A DNA stretch of 64,000 nt from Prinsepia uniflora. Lineage: Eukaryota; Streptophyta; Magnoliopsida; Rosales; Rosaceae. A model generated the notes under the pieces. That model searched no databases. It was not told the origin of the DNA and was given only the letters and a program-made list of their open reading frames with translations. The translations under genes and the position numbers were made by a program. Below, in pieces: positions 48,701-60,599 of the stretch (within the stretch, counting starts at the first letter, position 1; each line of letters begins with the position of its first letter). The stretch is from NCBI GenBank assembly GCA_032719365.1, contig CM064874.1, forward strand, positions 43,116,271-43,180,270. The letters are read 5' to 3'.

Positions 48701-51112
48701 ATGAATGCACGCTCATCAATCTAAGATTGATCGGTTGAGAAGGCAACTTGACATCTCACCAAGCAACGCAACATTTAGAGACGCACTTAAGCAAACTGGC
48801 TCATCCAGACCTCCATCCCCAATAATCGGTGAGTCCATAAGTGAGAAGAGTAATTCAGAAGAAGAACAGGCTTTCGGAACACTAATAGCCATGGCATGAA
48901 ACCTGAGTATCCGGAAGCAGACATATGCAAACACAAATGGCACTACAAACTTCTCATCCAGTATCCCGAGTCTAGAACCAACAAGAAAGATATTGAGCTT
49001 AAGAGTGGAGTCCTTCATCAGTTACCCAAGTTCCGTGGAATCAGAAATGAAGATCCACACAAACACTTAACGGAGTTCCAATTCATCATTGGTAGTATGT
49101 GTCCGGATGATGCGGACTTGGAAATCATGAAGCTGAAAGCTTTCCCGTTGTCCTTGGAAGATAGAGCACGGGTATGGCTTTTGGGTCTCCCACCCAATCA
49201 TATTGACTCTTGGGAGAAGTTGGTTCAAGAGTTTCTTACCAAGTACTTCCCAGCCTCAAAGATTACAGTCTTAAGAAAAGAGATCACTGGAATCAAGCAT
49301 AAAGAGCATGATGAGAATTTCAGCTAGTACTACGAGAGGTTTAAGAAACTTTGTGCTTCATGCCCTACTCACGGGATCACGGAAGGCTATCTTTTAACCT
49401 ACTTTTACGAAGGACTCAAAGGTTGGGATAGAGGACTACTTGATGCTACAGCTAATGGAATTTTCTTAGCTCGGAGCCTAGTAGATGGTCATGCACTACT
49501 TGAAAGCCGTGCACTCAATGATGCACAATACGAAGGTGCCGAGCCTATTTCTAGAAAGGTACATGAGGTGAGTTCTCATGTTATAAATGATTCCAAGTTA
49601 GATAAGATCACCTCTATGCTTTCGAATATGTTAGAACTAAAGAAGCAGGTAGCCCCGATTTGTTCCATATGCTCTCAAGGCCATCTTGATGACCAATGTC
49701 CCTACACTGCGAGGGAGGAAAACCCCGGGACTGAAATGGCACACGCCATTGGAGGCTTTCAAGGAGGGCCAAGGACCCAATGTTACAGTTGGAGAGATCC
49801 GAACAATGTCTTAAACCCTCAGTACATGTCGACCGGCCCAAACCGTGTCCCAAACCATTTCCCAAGGCCCACATGGCAACCAAGGCCCCCGGTCCCATTT
49901 TCTAACTTTTCTCATAATCATGCAAATAATCATATTTCTTCATCTTTTAATCCTGATTATGATAAAATGCTGGCTGCTCTTTCCCAAGGGCAGTAAACAC
50001 TAATGGCGTCAACTCAGGCTCTTGTCACAGGTCAGCAAAATCAACAAAAAGACATTGTTGATCTCAAGGACCAAATGGGCAAGGTCATGGACTTCATTGG
50101 TAAGATCCAAGCTAGCGGAGTGCTTCCACCTCAACCTACACCCAACCCGAATGCAAGACCTGAAGCCAATGCAATTATCACTCTAATTTAGCTCTCACCA
50201 TTTGGCCCAAAAGCCCATGGGCTTATGGGGGCCCGATAAGCACGATGGACAAAAGTCCGGCCCGACCCGCTATGGGTCGTGGGCCGGGCCGGTCCGAGAG
50301 TTAGTGGGCTGGGCTTGGGCTTATGGTGTTCAAACTCGATAGACCCGATAGGCCCGAGCCCGATAAAGCCCGATAAGCCCAGCCAGACCCGCCCATAATA
50401 AACCCGGCCCATAAGCCCGAAAATATAAAATACGTATTATTTAAAAATTAATACTCAACTCATTCTTAATATTAATATTTCAACCCAAACCCAAATCTCA
50501 GCCCCATGCCCACCTAATTTATTTTAAAAATCCTAATACCCAATACCCAATACCCAATACAAACCCTAACCACTCATCTACCTACTTAATAGGCCCAACG
50601 TTTTTGCACCCTTGAGTATTTTATTTTAACGGGGCCACGTTTTTGCATCCTTGAGTATTTTTTTTCATTATTAATATTTTTTTTCATGCATATATTTTTT
50701 TTATAACTTTAAAATTTGAGACATAGTTTATTGCAAAAGCCCACGTAAGCCCTATTTAAGTGAGCTTAATAGGCCCGACCCGAAAAGCCCGATATAAACC
50801 CAACCCGATAAAAGCCCGTGGGCTCTTTTTTATGTCGTTAAGCCCGTCCGGCCCGGCCCGCAAATTTAAAAATTATTTAATAATCCCGGCCCAGCCCAGC
50901 CCAAGCCCAAAAAATTGGGCCGAGCTTTCCCGGTCCGGCCCAATGCCGAGGCCTACTCGAAGTGGTAAAGTGCTCGGGGAAATAGAGCCAGATCCAGCTG
51001 TTTCTGAGGCTGAAAAGCACAAGGTGGCAACTAAGACCACCACGGCACAACCGCCAGTTCAACCTACCCACACACAAGGTAATAACCCAATCCCTTCAAG
51101 TTCGGTTGTTAC
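48701..51112 (+). pseudogene. Athila gag, degenerate
   Basis: Starts near ATG 48701/48705. The frame changes near 48890. In-frame stops at 49325-49327 (TAG) and 49994-49996 (TAA). The hAT-like element splits it at 50189-50955, after which the same reading continues (RSGK region) to 51112, where solo LTR I inserted. The capsid-type retrotransposon gag domain lies about 48990-49480 (LPKFRGI, GLPPNHIDSWEKL, EFLTKYFP). A zinc knuckle of C-x2-C-x3-H-x4-C form is at about 49661-49700, one residue shorter than the common CX2CX4HX4C. It cannot give a full-length product. Confidence 0.85.
50189..50955. mobile_element. hAT-like non-autonomous element inside Athila gag
   Basis: 767 bp, starting TAGCTCTCACCATTTGGCCC and, on the other strand, TAGGCCTCGGCATTGGGCC: imperfect terminal inverted repeats. 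Eight-base flanks CTCTAATT (50181-50188) and CTCGAAGT (50956-50963) agree at 6 of 8, and removing the element restores the gag frame. The subterminal regions are packed with GGGCC/GGCCC, typical of hAT elements of this kind. No transposase ORF. Confidence 0.7.
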
Positions 51113-51245
51113 TGTAACGACCCGTCCCGAATTTCCGGTGTCAGGACCCGACCCTCTTCTGTCAGGTCCCGATTCATCTAGCACGATATTGTCCGCTTTG
51201 GGCCTCCTTGCCCTTACCCTCACGGTTTTGTTTTCGGGAGCTCAC

Positions 51246-51322
51246 GGTGCAACTTCCCAGGGGGTCACCCATTTGGAATTGCACCAGCCTCAACTCGCTT
51301 AACTTTGGAGTTCCCCCGGAAT
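51246..51322 (-). other. 5S rRNA-like segment, first Cassandra LTR
   Basis: The minus strand reads GAACTCCAAAGTTAAGCGAG followed by TTGAGG, then GATGGGTGACC and CCTGGGAAGTTGC. These correspond to the box A and box C regions of plant 5S rRNA. It is part of the TRIM, not a functional 5S gene: the 5' third of 5S is not recognisable. Confidence 0.88.
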
Positions 51323-51647
51323 CCAAAGCCAGTGAGCTCCCAGAAGGCCTCATGCTAGATAGGTGTGTGCCTACACCTTTAAGGCACACCACCATTCCCT
51401 TCCCAGACCATTCCCCCCTCGCAGGAATGTGGGATTATTCACCGTTCCCTCCAGGACACAGGTCTTACAATCAACCCCCCTTAGGGCCCAGCGTCCTCGC
51501 TGGCACACTTCCCGGTCGGGGTCTGGCTCTGATACCAAATTGTTAGGACCAGACCCACTTCTGTCAGGTCCCGATTCATCTAGCACGATATTGTCCGCTT
51601 TGGGCCTCCTTGCCCTTACCCTCACGGTTTTGTTTTCGGGAGCTCAC

Positions 51648-51724
51648 GGTGCAACTTCCCAGGGGGTCACCCATCTGGAATTGCACCAGCCTCAACTCGC
51701 TTAACATTGGAGTTCCCCCGGAAT
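51648..51724 (-). other. 5S rRNA-like segment, second Cassandra LTR
   Basis: Same segment in the other LTR, differing at two positions (AATGTTAAGCG instead of AAAGTTAAGCG, and one base in the ATCTGG/ATTTGG part). Box C-like GATGGGTGACC is intact. Confidence 0.88.
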
Positions 51725-54700
51725 CCAAAGCCAGTGAGCTCCCAGAAGGCCTCATGCTAGATAGGTGTGTGCCTACACTTTTAAGGCACACCACCATTCC
51801 CTTCCCAGACCATTCCCCCCTCGCAGGAATGTGGGATTGTTCACCGTTCCCTCCAGGACACGGGTCTTACATCCGGGATTAGATTAGTGACTAATCTTGA
51901 TTAGTGAGGTTGAACGGTGGTTAGTAGGGCGGAATCGGACAAATGTGCAAAATGACCGTTTTGCCCCTAGTCGTGGGCAAAATGTTGACTTTTTGATCGG
52001 GCAGTCAAACGGACTTTGACCGATGACCGTGACGTAGTTCGGGACGTCACGAGTTCATAGACAGGTGGCACGTTCGATTCCGACATTCATAGAGAAAGTT
52101 TTGATGTTCGGAAGTTGAGGGGTATTTTGGTAATTTGGCATACTAGGGGCCAAATGTTGACTTTTTGACCGGGAGGTCCGATGGACGAGGGCCAAGGACC
52201 GTTACGTAGGTATCGTCGATACGAATCCAATGACAGGCGGCATGCCGAAATCGGAGATTCGACGACGAAGTTATGGTCAAGGAAACGAACTAACGAACCG
52301 AGGCCCCGATTAAAATAATAATATAATATTGAACAGTACCCGGTGACTGAACACACCTGGATAAGTGACAAGTGTCACTCATCCCTTAAATTGGGGCTTA
52401 AGACCAGAATCCGTGTTTTTGGGGGAGACCTAATTATTATGTTTATTAATTAATTATTCTTTTAATTTCCATTAATTCATCTTTGTCTTCAAACCGTGCA
52501 CAAATTTGGGGAATCAGATTGGGGAGATTTGGCTGTCTTCTCTAACTGGTTTTGAAGGGAAAATCGTGTGCTTGATGAGGCTAACACAGCTGAGTAAACA
52601 CGAGGGACAGAGAGGGGCTGGAGAGTGAGAATTTAATTTGTGGATTTTGGGAGGGAAAATTCGAAATGAAAGAATTAGGCCGTGAGGATCGCAATTGAGC
52701 TCACATTCAGCTTCCTGGGATCACAACGATCAGAACCGTCGAAAGAACGAAGGAAATTGGCAACGTTTTGGCTCTGAACCCACTTGGTGACAGAGGAGGA
52801 ATTTCGGGGTTGAGTCGTGCTCGTGGAGTGTTCGAACGGTGTAATTGATGTGGGGATTGTGTTCCTGAGGATCCCACGATGCTTCTGGAAGGATCAATTG
52901 AAGGAAACCGGATGAGATCGATGAAGCTCCATGGCTGCACAATGGACGGTGTTCGAGCTTGAGTCGCGACCATTTAGTGATCCAACGACGAAATTGATGT
53001 GGGGGAATTGTTCCTCATGGTCCACTGATGCTTCTAGTTGATTCAATTTAAGGAAATCAGTTGGAATTGAAGGAATTCCATGAACGAACAGTAACCGGAG
53101 TGTTCTTGGTGTTCATCATTGAATCGTGGAATTGTAGGTAAGGATTTGTGTAATTGAGTTTACAGACCTGTAATTGAACTAAGAAAGAAACTAATTGAAT
53201 GATCAATTGAAGGAATTAGGATCGAATTGATGGACATTGAACCGGGTCGTGTCGCGGACAATTTGGACCCGTTTACCAGAGATACGGGTTAGGCTGGTGA
53301 CACTGTTCACGGCGCGTGGATTTCACGCGCAGCCACTCACGGCGGCGCGTGACGGCGCGTGGGCACGAATCTCGAGGTGAGGTCAACATGACTTTTAATC
53401 TATTCGATGTAACGGACATTTTGGGATTGGTTTCCTGTCGATCGGACACCGTCTCGATATTGTTCGGGATGTCCGAAGGTTTTAAATTAAGTTTAAAAAT
53501 AAGTAAAATTCTAGAAAATTACGGGACTTTGATAGGATGTTAATGTTGAGGTTAGTGACCCTCTAATGTGATTTGGACAGGATTGGGAGTCCCGGTGATA
53601 GTGGTGTGGCCTGGGAGGGCTGGTGGCACGCGTATCGAGGCATACCGTTAAAACGGTCTGTGAGTGGACTTTGGTTTTATAAATCCTATGCATGCTTAAA
53701 TGTGTTATATGGTTTATATACATGATTTCTATGATGGTATTTGTGAGTATTGATTTCGGGTATGTTGCACGTATTTCAAGGTGTTTTCCGTATTTCACGT
53801 ATATCGGGATTAACGGTTTATTTGTGGTTTTGCGTGCTTGTGGTTAAATAAATAATATGATAAAACGGTTTTTATATTGGAAAGATGAATTCGGGCTTGA
53901 GGCCCACGTGTTTTGGAAATCTCGGACTTGGAGTCCATTTGAGTACGTAATCGGGTTGCGGGCCCAGTTGGTTTATAAATCAGGTCGTGGGCCCAGTGGT
54001 TCATAAAGTCGGGCATGAGGCCCAGTTGGATTAAAATTGTGATTTCGGGTCAGGGGTCCTATATTTAATAAATGTGTTTCGGGTCAGGGACCCTAAATGG
54101 AAATGTGTTGTTTTATGGAAAATTCGGGCAGGGCCCATTGTGATGTTGTGAAATGAATTAATAAAAATTGTTTTCCATATACCATCTTGATACAAGGATA
54201 TATGATGGTCTCCTCCAGATGTCTAGGACACTGGGGAAGTCACGGTGCATTGCCTGCGAAGGGTCACCATACGGAGCAGCCGGACTGTATGATGACTCAG
54301 GAGCAGGATTGCTATGATTGACGTCAGGGACGTCAGACATCAGGGATGTCAGATACATGGACCTGGAGAGACCCCGGGCAGCACGCGTAGCTTATTATAC
54401 CGTGAGACATGACGTCTGGGACGTCTAGCGTCTGGGACGCTGAGCATCTGAGATGTTGAAGATGGTAATGGTAAAATACGAATTAATGAAATGGCTTTCC
54501 GGGTGGATTTATGATTGTGTGATTTTAATGAATTGATGTTCATTTATGGTCGTGGGTGGTGACCCACATGGTTGTTTATGTATAGTTGCGGTATTCCACA
54601 GTTTTGGGCTGAGTTCCCACACTTGGTTTTTGGTTAACGGTTTTTGGGCTAAGGCCCTAATGGCTCGGTTGAGCAAACGTTTTGGTCACTGGTTTTCGTG

Positions 54701-54977
54701 GCATGCATACGTTTTTATTGGAGGGCATAAATGTCTTATAAATGTATTTGATGACTTATTGGTTTTTGTCCACTCACAGCTTTTGGTTTTAATGCCCTTC
54801 AGGTTGATTACAGATGCGATTGCAGCAGAGACTGGGACATTGCACACCTCCTCCATCGGTCCTTGCGCACTCTGGATGGCCTGTTTGGGCAGTAGCTCTT
54901 GGTTATCCCTTGTTGGACGGGAGCAGGGCACATTCCATGGTAATCCCGGGGGGATTGGGATGAGTCCTGTCAGTTAC

Positions 54978-57900
54978 TAATTCCTCGTTTGTGCATGCAC
55001 CATTTCCAAGTAGGCTTGCCAAATCTAAGAAGGATGAATCCGATGATGAAATCTTGGAAATCTTCAAAAGGGTGAAAATCAACATGCCCTTGATCGAGTG
55101 CATCAAACAAATTCCGAAATACGCAAAATTTCTGAAAGAGTTATGCACTCCAAGGCGCCAAACGAGAGAGAAGGAGGTTGTGATGGTGAGTGAAATAGTT
55201 TCTGCTGTAATCCAACATCGGCTACCCCCAAAGTTGAAGGACCCAGGGAGTTTTTTTATTCCCTGTGTGATTGGTAACAAGTCTTTTGATAAAGTCATGC
55301 TAGACTTAGGTGCATCCATTAATGTTATGCCATATTTGTTATATGTTGCCCTGGGTTTAGGTAAACTACAGCATGATGATGTTATCATTCAATTAGTCGA
55401 TCGTTCTAATGTGTATCCTAAGGGATACGTCGAAGATGTTCTTGTACAGGTTAACCAGCTCATTTTCCCGGCGGATTTTTATGTCCTAGACATGGAGGAT
55501 TCCCCTACGAATCAAGCTCCACTAATGTTGTTGGGAAGACCATTCATGAGAACTGCCAAAACGAAGATTGATGTATTCAATGGTAGATTAACTATAGAAG
55601 TCGATGGAGAGGAAATTGGATTCAACATTTTCGATGCCATGAGGTACCCTAGTTCCACAACTCAAACTACTTTTTTTGTTGACGTGTGCACTTCTTTTAC
55701 AGAGAAACATCTTGAGTCAATTCGAGAAGACACGCTCAATATGATAATCCAGGAAGGAGTTGGCCTAACGCAATCGGGGGACGCCTTGGTTGAAGATACA
55801 GATTATGAACTAGAGCCTCGAATTTGGAATGAAATCATGACCCTAAATGAAGCCCCCAGAATGGTAAATCCTCAGGTACCCTTGTCATTTCCAGTTAGTA
55901 CTAATACCACTCCTCCTTCTGTAGTTCAGGCCCCCGTTCTCGAGCCCAAGGTTTTACCTGACCACCTGAAGTATGCCTATCTTGGCCCGGACGACACTCT
56001 GCCCATCATAGTGTCTTATGCACTAACAGAATCACAGGAAGAAAGATTGGTACGGGCCTTGACGAAGTATAAGATAGCCATTGGATGAACTCTATCAGAC
56101 ATCAAGGGAATCTTCCCTACAACCTGTGTGCATCGAATCTTGCTAGAAGATGATGCAAAACCCTATCGTGAAGCTCAACGTCGCCTCCATCCTCCAATGA
56201 CGAAGGTCGTGAAACAAGAGGTCATCAAACTCTTGGACTGTGGTGTCATCTACCCAATTTCAAACAACAAATGGGCCTCACCAGTCCAAGCAGTCCCGAA
56301 GAAAAGTGGAGTCACAGTTGTTGCGAACAGCGAAGGTGAGCTCGTGCCCCAACAAACAGTGAGCCGATACAAAGTCTGCATAGATTATCGACGCCTAAAC
56401 AAAGCAACTAGGAAGGATCACTTCCATTTGCCCTTCATTGATTAAATGCTTGAAAGGTTAGCAGGTCACTCCTATTACTGTTTTCTTGATGGTTATTTCG
56501 AGTACAATCAAATCTGTATCGCTCAAAATAACCAAGACAAAGCGACTTTCACTTGTCCTTTTGGCACTTTTCCCTTCCGAAGAATGCCCTTCGGTTTATG
56601 TAACGCCCCAGGTACTTTCCAAAGATGCATGCTTTCTATTTTCTCTGAATATGTCGAAAAAATAATTGAAGTACTTATGGACGATTTCAGTGTCTTTGGG
56701 GATAGTTTTGATGCATGCTTAGAACACTTAGAACTTATCTTACAAAGGTGTGTCGGAACTAATCTAGTACTTAACTGGGAAAAATGTCATTTCATGGTTA
56801 GACAAGGGATAGTCTTAGGCCATATTGTCTCTGAAAGAGGAATTGAAGTTGATAAATCTAAAGTTGATATTGTGCGCCATTTACCCTTTCCCACTTCGGT
56901 GAGAGAGATCCGTTCATTTCTTGGTCACACAGATTTCTACAGAAGATTTATCAAAGACTTCTCCCACATTGCAAGGCCCTTGTGCCGATTGCTTCAGAAG
57001 AAGACACCCTTCGTCTTTGATGCAAACTGTCAGGAAGCTTTTGAGAAGCTTAAAAATCTTTTAACCACTGTACCCATTATTTGTGCCCCAGATTAGTCCC
57101 TACCCTTTGAACTAATGTGCGATGCCTTTGATTATGCAGTTGGTGCTGTACTCGGACAAAGGCGGGACAAGAAGCCCTACGTCATCTACTATGCATCCAG
57201 AACTTTGAATGATGCCCAAATGAACTACACGACTACCGAGAAAGAGTTTCTTGCCGTTGTGTTTGATTTAGATAAATTTCGTTCTTATTTACTTCGAACT
57301 AAAGTCGTCATTTACACTGATCATGCAGCACTGAAGTATCTCCTAGCCAAGAAGGAAGCAAAAACAAGGCTAATCCGATGTATTCTTCTTCTTCAAGAGT
57401 TTGACATCGAGATTAAAGACAAGAAAGGTGTAGAAAATGTGGTGGCAGACCATTTGAGTCGCATAGCACATGAATGAGATCCTGTGGCGATTCAGGAGAT
57501 GTTTCCGGATGAACAACTCTTCGGAATTCAGGTAAGTACTCCTTGGTATGCTGATATCGTAAATTACTTAGTAACCAAGAAGTTACCTTCCACTCTCACT
57601 CGTGCACAAAAAGATAAACTCAAGAAGCATGCTAGGTACTATGTTTGGGATGAACCTTATTTATGGAAACACTGTGCAGATTTATTGATTAGGAGATGTG
57701 TCCCTGATATTGAAAATAGGTCAGTCCTAGAGTTCTGCCATAACCATGCTTGTGGAGGCCACTTTGGATCTAGAAAAACTGCACTCAAAATTTTAGAATC
57801 TGGACTATATTGGCCCACACTTTTTAAAGATGCACATTCAATATTTTTAGCCTGTGATAAATGTCAGAGATCAGGAAACTTAGGACAAAGGGATGAAATG

Positions 57901-58832
57901 CCACAACATTATGTTTTAACTGTTTATTTGATGTTTGGGGTATCGATTTTATGGGTCAATTTCCTCAATCTAATGGCTATCTCTATATCTTACTTGCTGT
58001 TGATTATGTATCGAAATTGGTGAAAGCTAAGGCCACCAGGACTAATGACTCTAAAACTGTTGCAGATTTCCTCAAAACTAATATTCTTTCCAGGTTTGGG
58101 ATCCCGCAGGTCCTAATAAGTGATGGAGGAAGTCATTTCTGCAACAAGACCATTGAAGCTTTAATGAAACGGTATGGTGTCACTCACAGAGTCTCTACAC
58201 CTTACCATCCTCAAACGAGTGGAATGGCTGAAGTCAGTAATAGGGAGATCAAGAAGATATTAGAGCGAACCGTGGGTCCTAATCGTAAGGATTGGGATCA
58301 ACGGTTGGATGATGCACTTTGGGCATACAAGATGGCATACAAAACACCTATGGGAATGTCACCCTATAGGGTAGTGTACGGTAAAGCATGTCACCTTCCG
58401 GTGGAACTAGAGTATAAAGCATGGTGGGCTGTCAAGACTTTCAACATCAAGATAGATGACGTCGGGTTGCATCGAAAGCTCCAGCTGAGTGAGCTTGAGG
58501 AGATCAGAAATGATGCATTCGAAAATGCTTTGATCTACAAGGAAAAGACTAAGGCATTTCATGACAAACAGATCAAGAGTAAAATGTTTGACATTGGCCA
58601 GAAAGTTTTGTTGTTCAATTCCAGGCTTAGACTCTTTCCAGGTAAATTATTTTCCAGATGGGTAGGTCATTTTGTTGTTACTAATGTGTTTGCCCATGGA
58701 GCCATACATATCAAAAGCATTGAAACGGGAAAAGAGTTCAAAGTCAATGGCCACCGATTGAAGCCTTACATTGAGGCAATTGGAGAACATGTTATAGAGT
58801 CAAAAAGAATGCTACTGTCTCACATCATATGA
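54978..58832 (+). pseudogene. Athila pol (protease, RT, RNase H, integrase), degenerate
   Basis: Aspartic protease with LDLGAS at 55300-55317. RT at 56128-57090 with MDD at 56677-56685. RNase H at 57115-57477 with the expected Asp, Glu and two late Asp positions (YTDHAALKYL, VADHLSR). Integrase with an HHCC zinc finger at about 57735-57880, then the catalytic core and C-terminal part to 58832. Stops interrupt the frame at 56086-56088 (TGA), 56443-56445 (TAA), 57094-57096 (TAG) and 57475-57477 (TGA). A frameshift near 57920-57935 falls just before the first catalytic Asp of integrase. Domain content is otherwise complete, so the decay is mostly by point mutation. Confidence 0.92.
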
Positions 58833-60599
58833 GTTAAGCACTTGGTCTAGGCTGGATGGACGTTAAACTTCAAGCGCTTGTTGGGAGGCAACCCAATGTG
58901 TTCCCGAGTTGTGAAGTAGTCATCAACTCAGATTTGCTTTCTTTCAACCCTTCACTCTCTTTTACTTTGTTTATGTTTTTCTTACTTCATTTTCGTAATT
59001 CAACTTCCTTACCTTAAGTCTATGTTCAAATACTTTCTAATTGCTTACATTGAGGACAATGTAGGATTTAAGTATGGAGGAATGGTTTACAATTTTTATT
59101 TGTGCAATTAAATTGTTTTATTTAAGTTTTTTTTTAAAGAAAGAACACAAACCAAAAAAAAAAATTATTTTGTTTTTGGCTTTCTTGAGTCACTTCGTTT
59201 TTCTTTATTGTTTTTACGAGTCTTAAGTTGCCTCTTAACCTATCGATGATAATAACAAAGGGAAATAAATATGTTATGGATATAAAGATGGTCACTACAA
59301 TTTGAATTCGTTTGTTAATACTTTGTGATTAAGTATTATAACTTGTAGATAATGCATGTAAATTGGTACATAAACGAGCATGTTAAGATAAGTATGAATC
59401 ATTTGAACCTTATGTGAGCTTTAGAACCTTATATACATCTTTGATGAGTGATTCATAAATTCTTTGTTTAAATTGATATCCATATGCCTCATAACTGCTT
59501 GTCATATCTTTCAATGAACTCTAGAGTACTATAACTTATTTTATGTGATTTTCAAAGCTTTTAAGTCAATAAACTCTCTGATTCTGGAAATGATTAAGGC
59601 ATTAGGGTTAACACCACAAATTCAAACATCCATGTTCTCTATTTTGTGAGCACAAGTTGTGACCCCTTTAGTTTTAACCCTTTTGAGCCCACATTAAGCC
59701 TTTCTTTCATCACCATGATTATCTAAACACTTGAGCTTAGTATAGACATCCTTTACCCTTGTTCCAAGGACTCGGTTGAAGACATAAAGATTGTGTAAAG
59801 AGAAAATGATGATTTTGAAAAGACTTTTATGTGTATTATTTGGATTCACCTACTCAAGCTTTGTTATATTGTTGACACATGTTATTACCTTGATATATAA
59901 GAAAAAAAAATTCAAAAAATCCGAAAAAAAAAGAATGATTGTGAGGCACAACATGATGAAATTAGGCCTATGTTCGAAGGGATAAATTACTGACATCTTT
60001 GCACTAAGGTTGGGAAGTTATGATACGTTTTTGGGAGTCTATTGAGTCTTGGAACGAATTGAGCACCCCTTGTCCTATATTTTCCTTGCCTCTAAACTTA
60101 ACCCCATTACAACCTTTATAAAGACCTTATGATCCTTAAGATGGTAAATTTTGATTAGTTGAGTTAATCACTTGAGTAAGCTTATAGTTTTGGTTCATTA
60201 GTGCAAGTATGTTTTTATCTTGAGGTGTTTGTTTGAGATTTTTGCAAAAGTACTTCATTTTGATTATGTGAGTATATCTCTCACATACTTTGAGTGCAAA
60301 CACAAACCCTCACAAATTGAGTGAAATTGTGAGTGTGTATCCTTGTGAATTGGTTCATACTTGTCTTATGCATGTTAAGATCCATTTCACCATATTTATT
60401 CATTATCTTGTTGAAACATTTTGTTATCATGTATTAACTCTTAAATTCCTTATGCTTAAATGCTTTAAGTGAAAAATCTTTTATGCCATGATTATAATAA
60501 TGAAATTTTGAGACAAATGGTTAAGGGTTACTTGTTTTGATTTCGTAGTTTAATTTTAGTATTTGCTAGGGACTAGTAAAGTTTAAGTATGGGGGTATT
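58833..60599 (+). other. Athila 3' non-coding region
   Basis: Between integrase and 3' LTR. Some Athila elements carry an env-like ORF here; none over 64 codons is present. Conserved Athila text GCGCTTGTTGGGAGGCAACC at about 58874-58893, and an internal polypurine-like site (GAGGACAATGTAGGATTTAA, then GTATGGAGGA) at 59051-59081 that resembles the true PPT (60582-60599, TTTAAGTATGGGGGTATT). Confidence 0.75.
60582..60599 (+). other. Polypurine tract of the Athila element
   Basis: TTTAAGTATGGGGGTATT directly before TGATAGG of the 3' LTR. Confidence 0.8.

Larger units (their letters stand above)
51139..51871 (-). mobile_element. Cassandra-type TRIM with 5S rRNA-like LTRs
   Basis: Two 331 bp LTRs (51139-51469 and 51541-51871; eight differences by eye) around a 71 bp internal domain. 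On the minus strand the LTR starts TGTAAGACC and ends TGACA or TAACA. The primer site TGGTATCAGAGCC is three bases after the 5' LTR (51526-51538) and a PPT CTAAGGGGGGTTGAT precedes the 3' LTR (51470-51484). TCCGG flanks both ends (51134-51138 and 51872-51876). It inserted 26 bp inside the start of solo LTR I. It has no coding capacity and depends on proteins from other elements. ORFs over it are artefacts, which is why two near-identical sets appear. Confidence 0.95.
51113..54972 (+). mobile_element. Solo LTR I (LARD family) inside Athila, carrying a Cassandra element
   Basis: From TGTAACGACCCGTCCC (51113) to GATGAGTCCTGTCA (54972), with a perfect GTTAC duplication (51108-51112 and 54973-54977). 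The Athila reading frame continues directly across it. About 3.1 kb without the Cassandra insertion. It contains the palindrome 52359-52384, the GC-rich block 53308-53365, GGTCTGTGAGTGGAC (53655), GCATGCATACG (54701), GTCCACTCACAGC (54768-54780) and hairpin arrays. Confidence 0.92.

Noticed and set aside
50760..51704. Overlapping ORFs of 112-180 codons, two of them near-identical
   Set aside because: They read across the hAT-like element and the two Cassandra LTRs; the duplication is simply the two LTRs.
51246..51724. 5S rRNA genes
   Set aside because: Only the central and 3' parts resemble 5S, and they are within the LTRs of a TRIM with primer site and PPT, which is the known Cassandra structure.
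58833..60599. Env-like gene expected in some Athila elements
   Set aside because: No ORF longer than 64 codons and no transmembrane-type reading frame of useful length.
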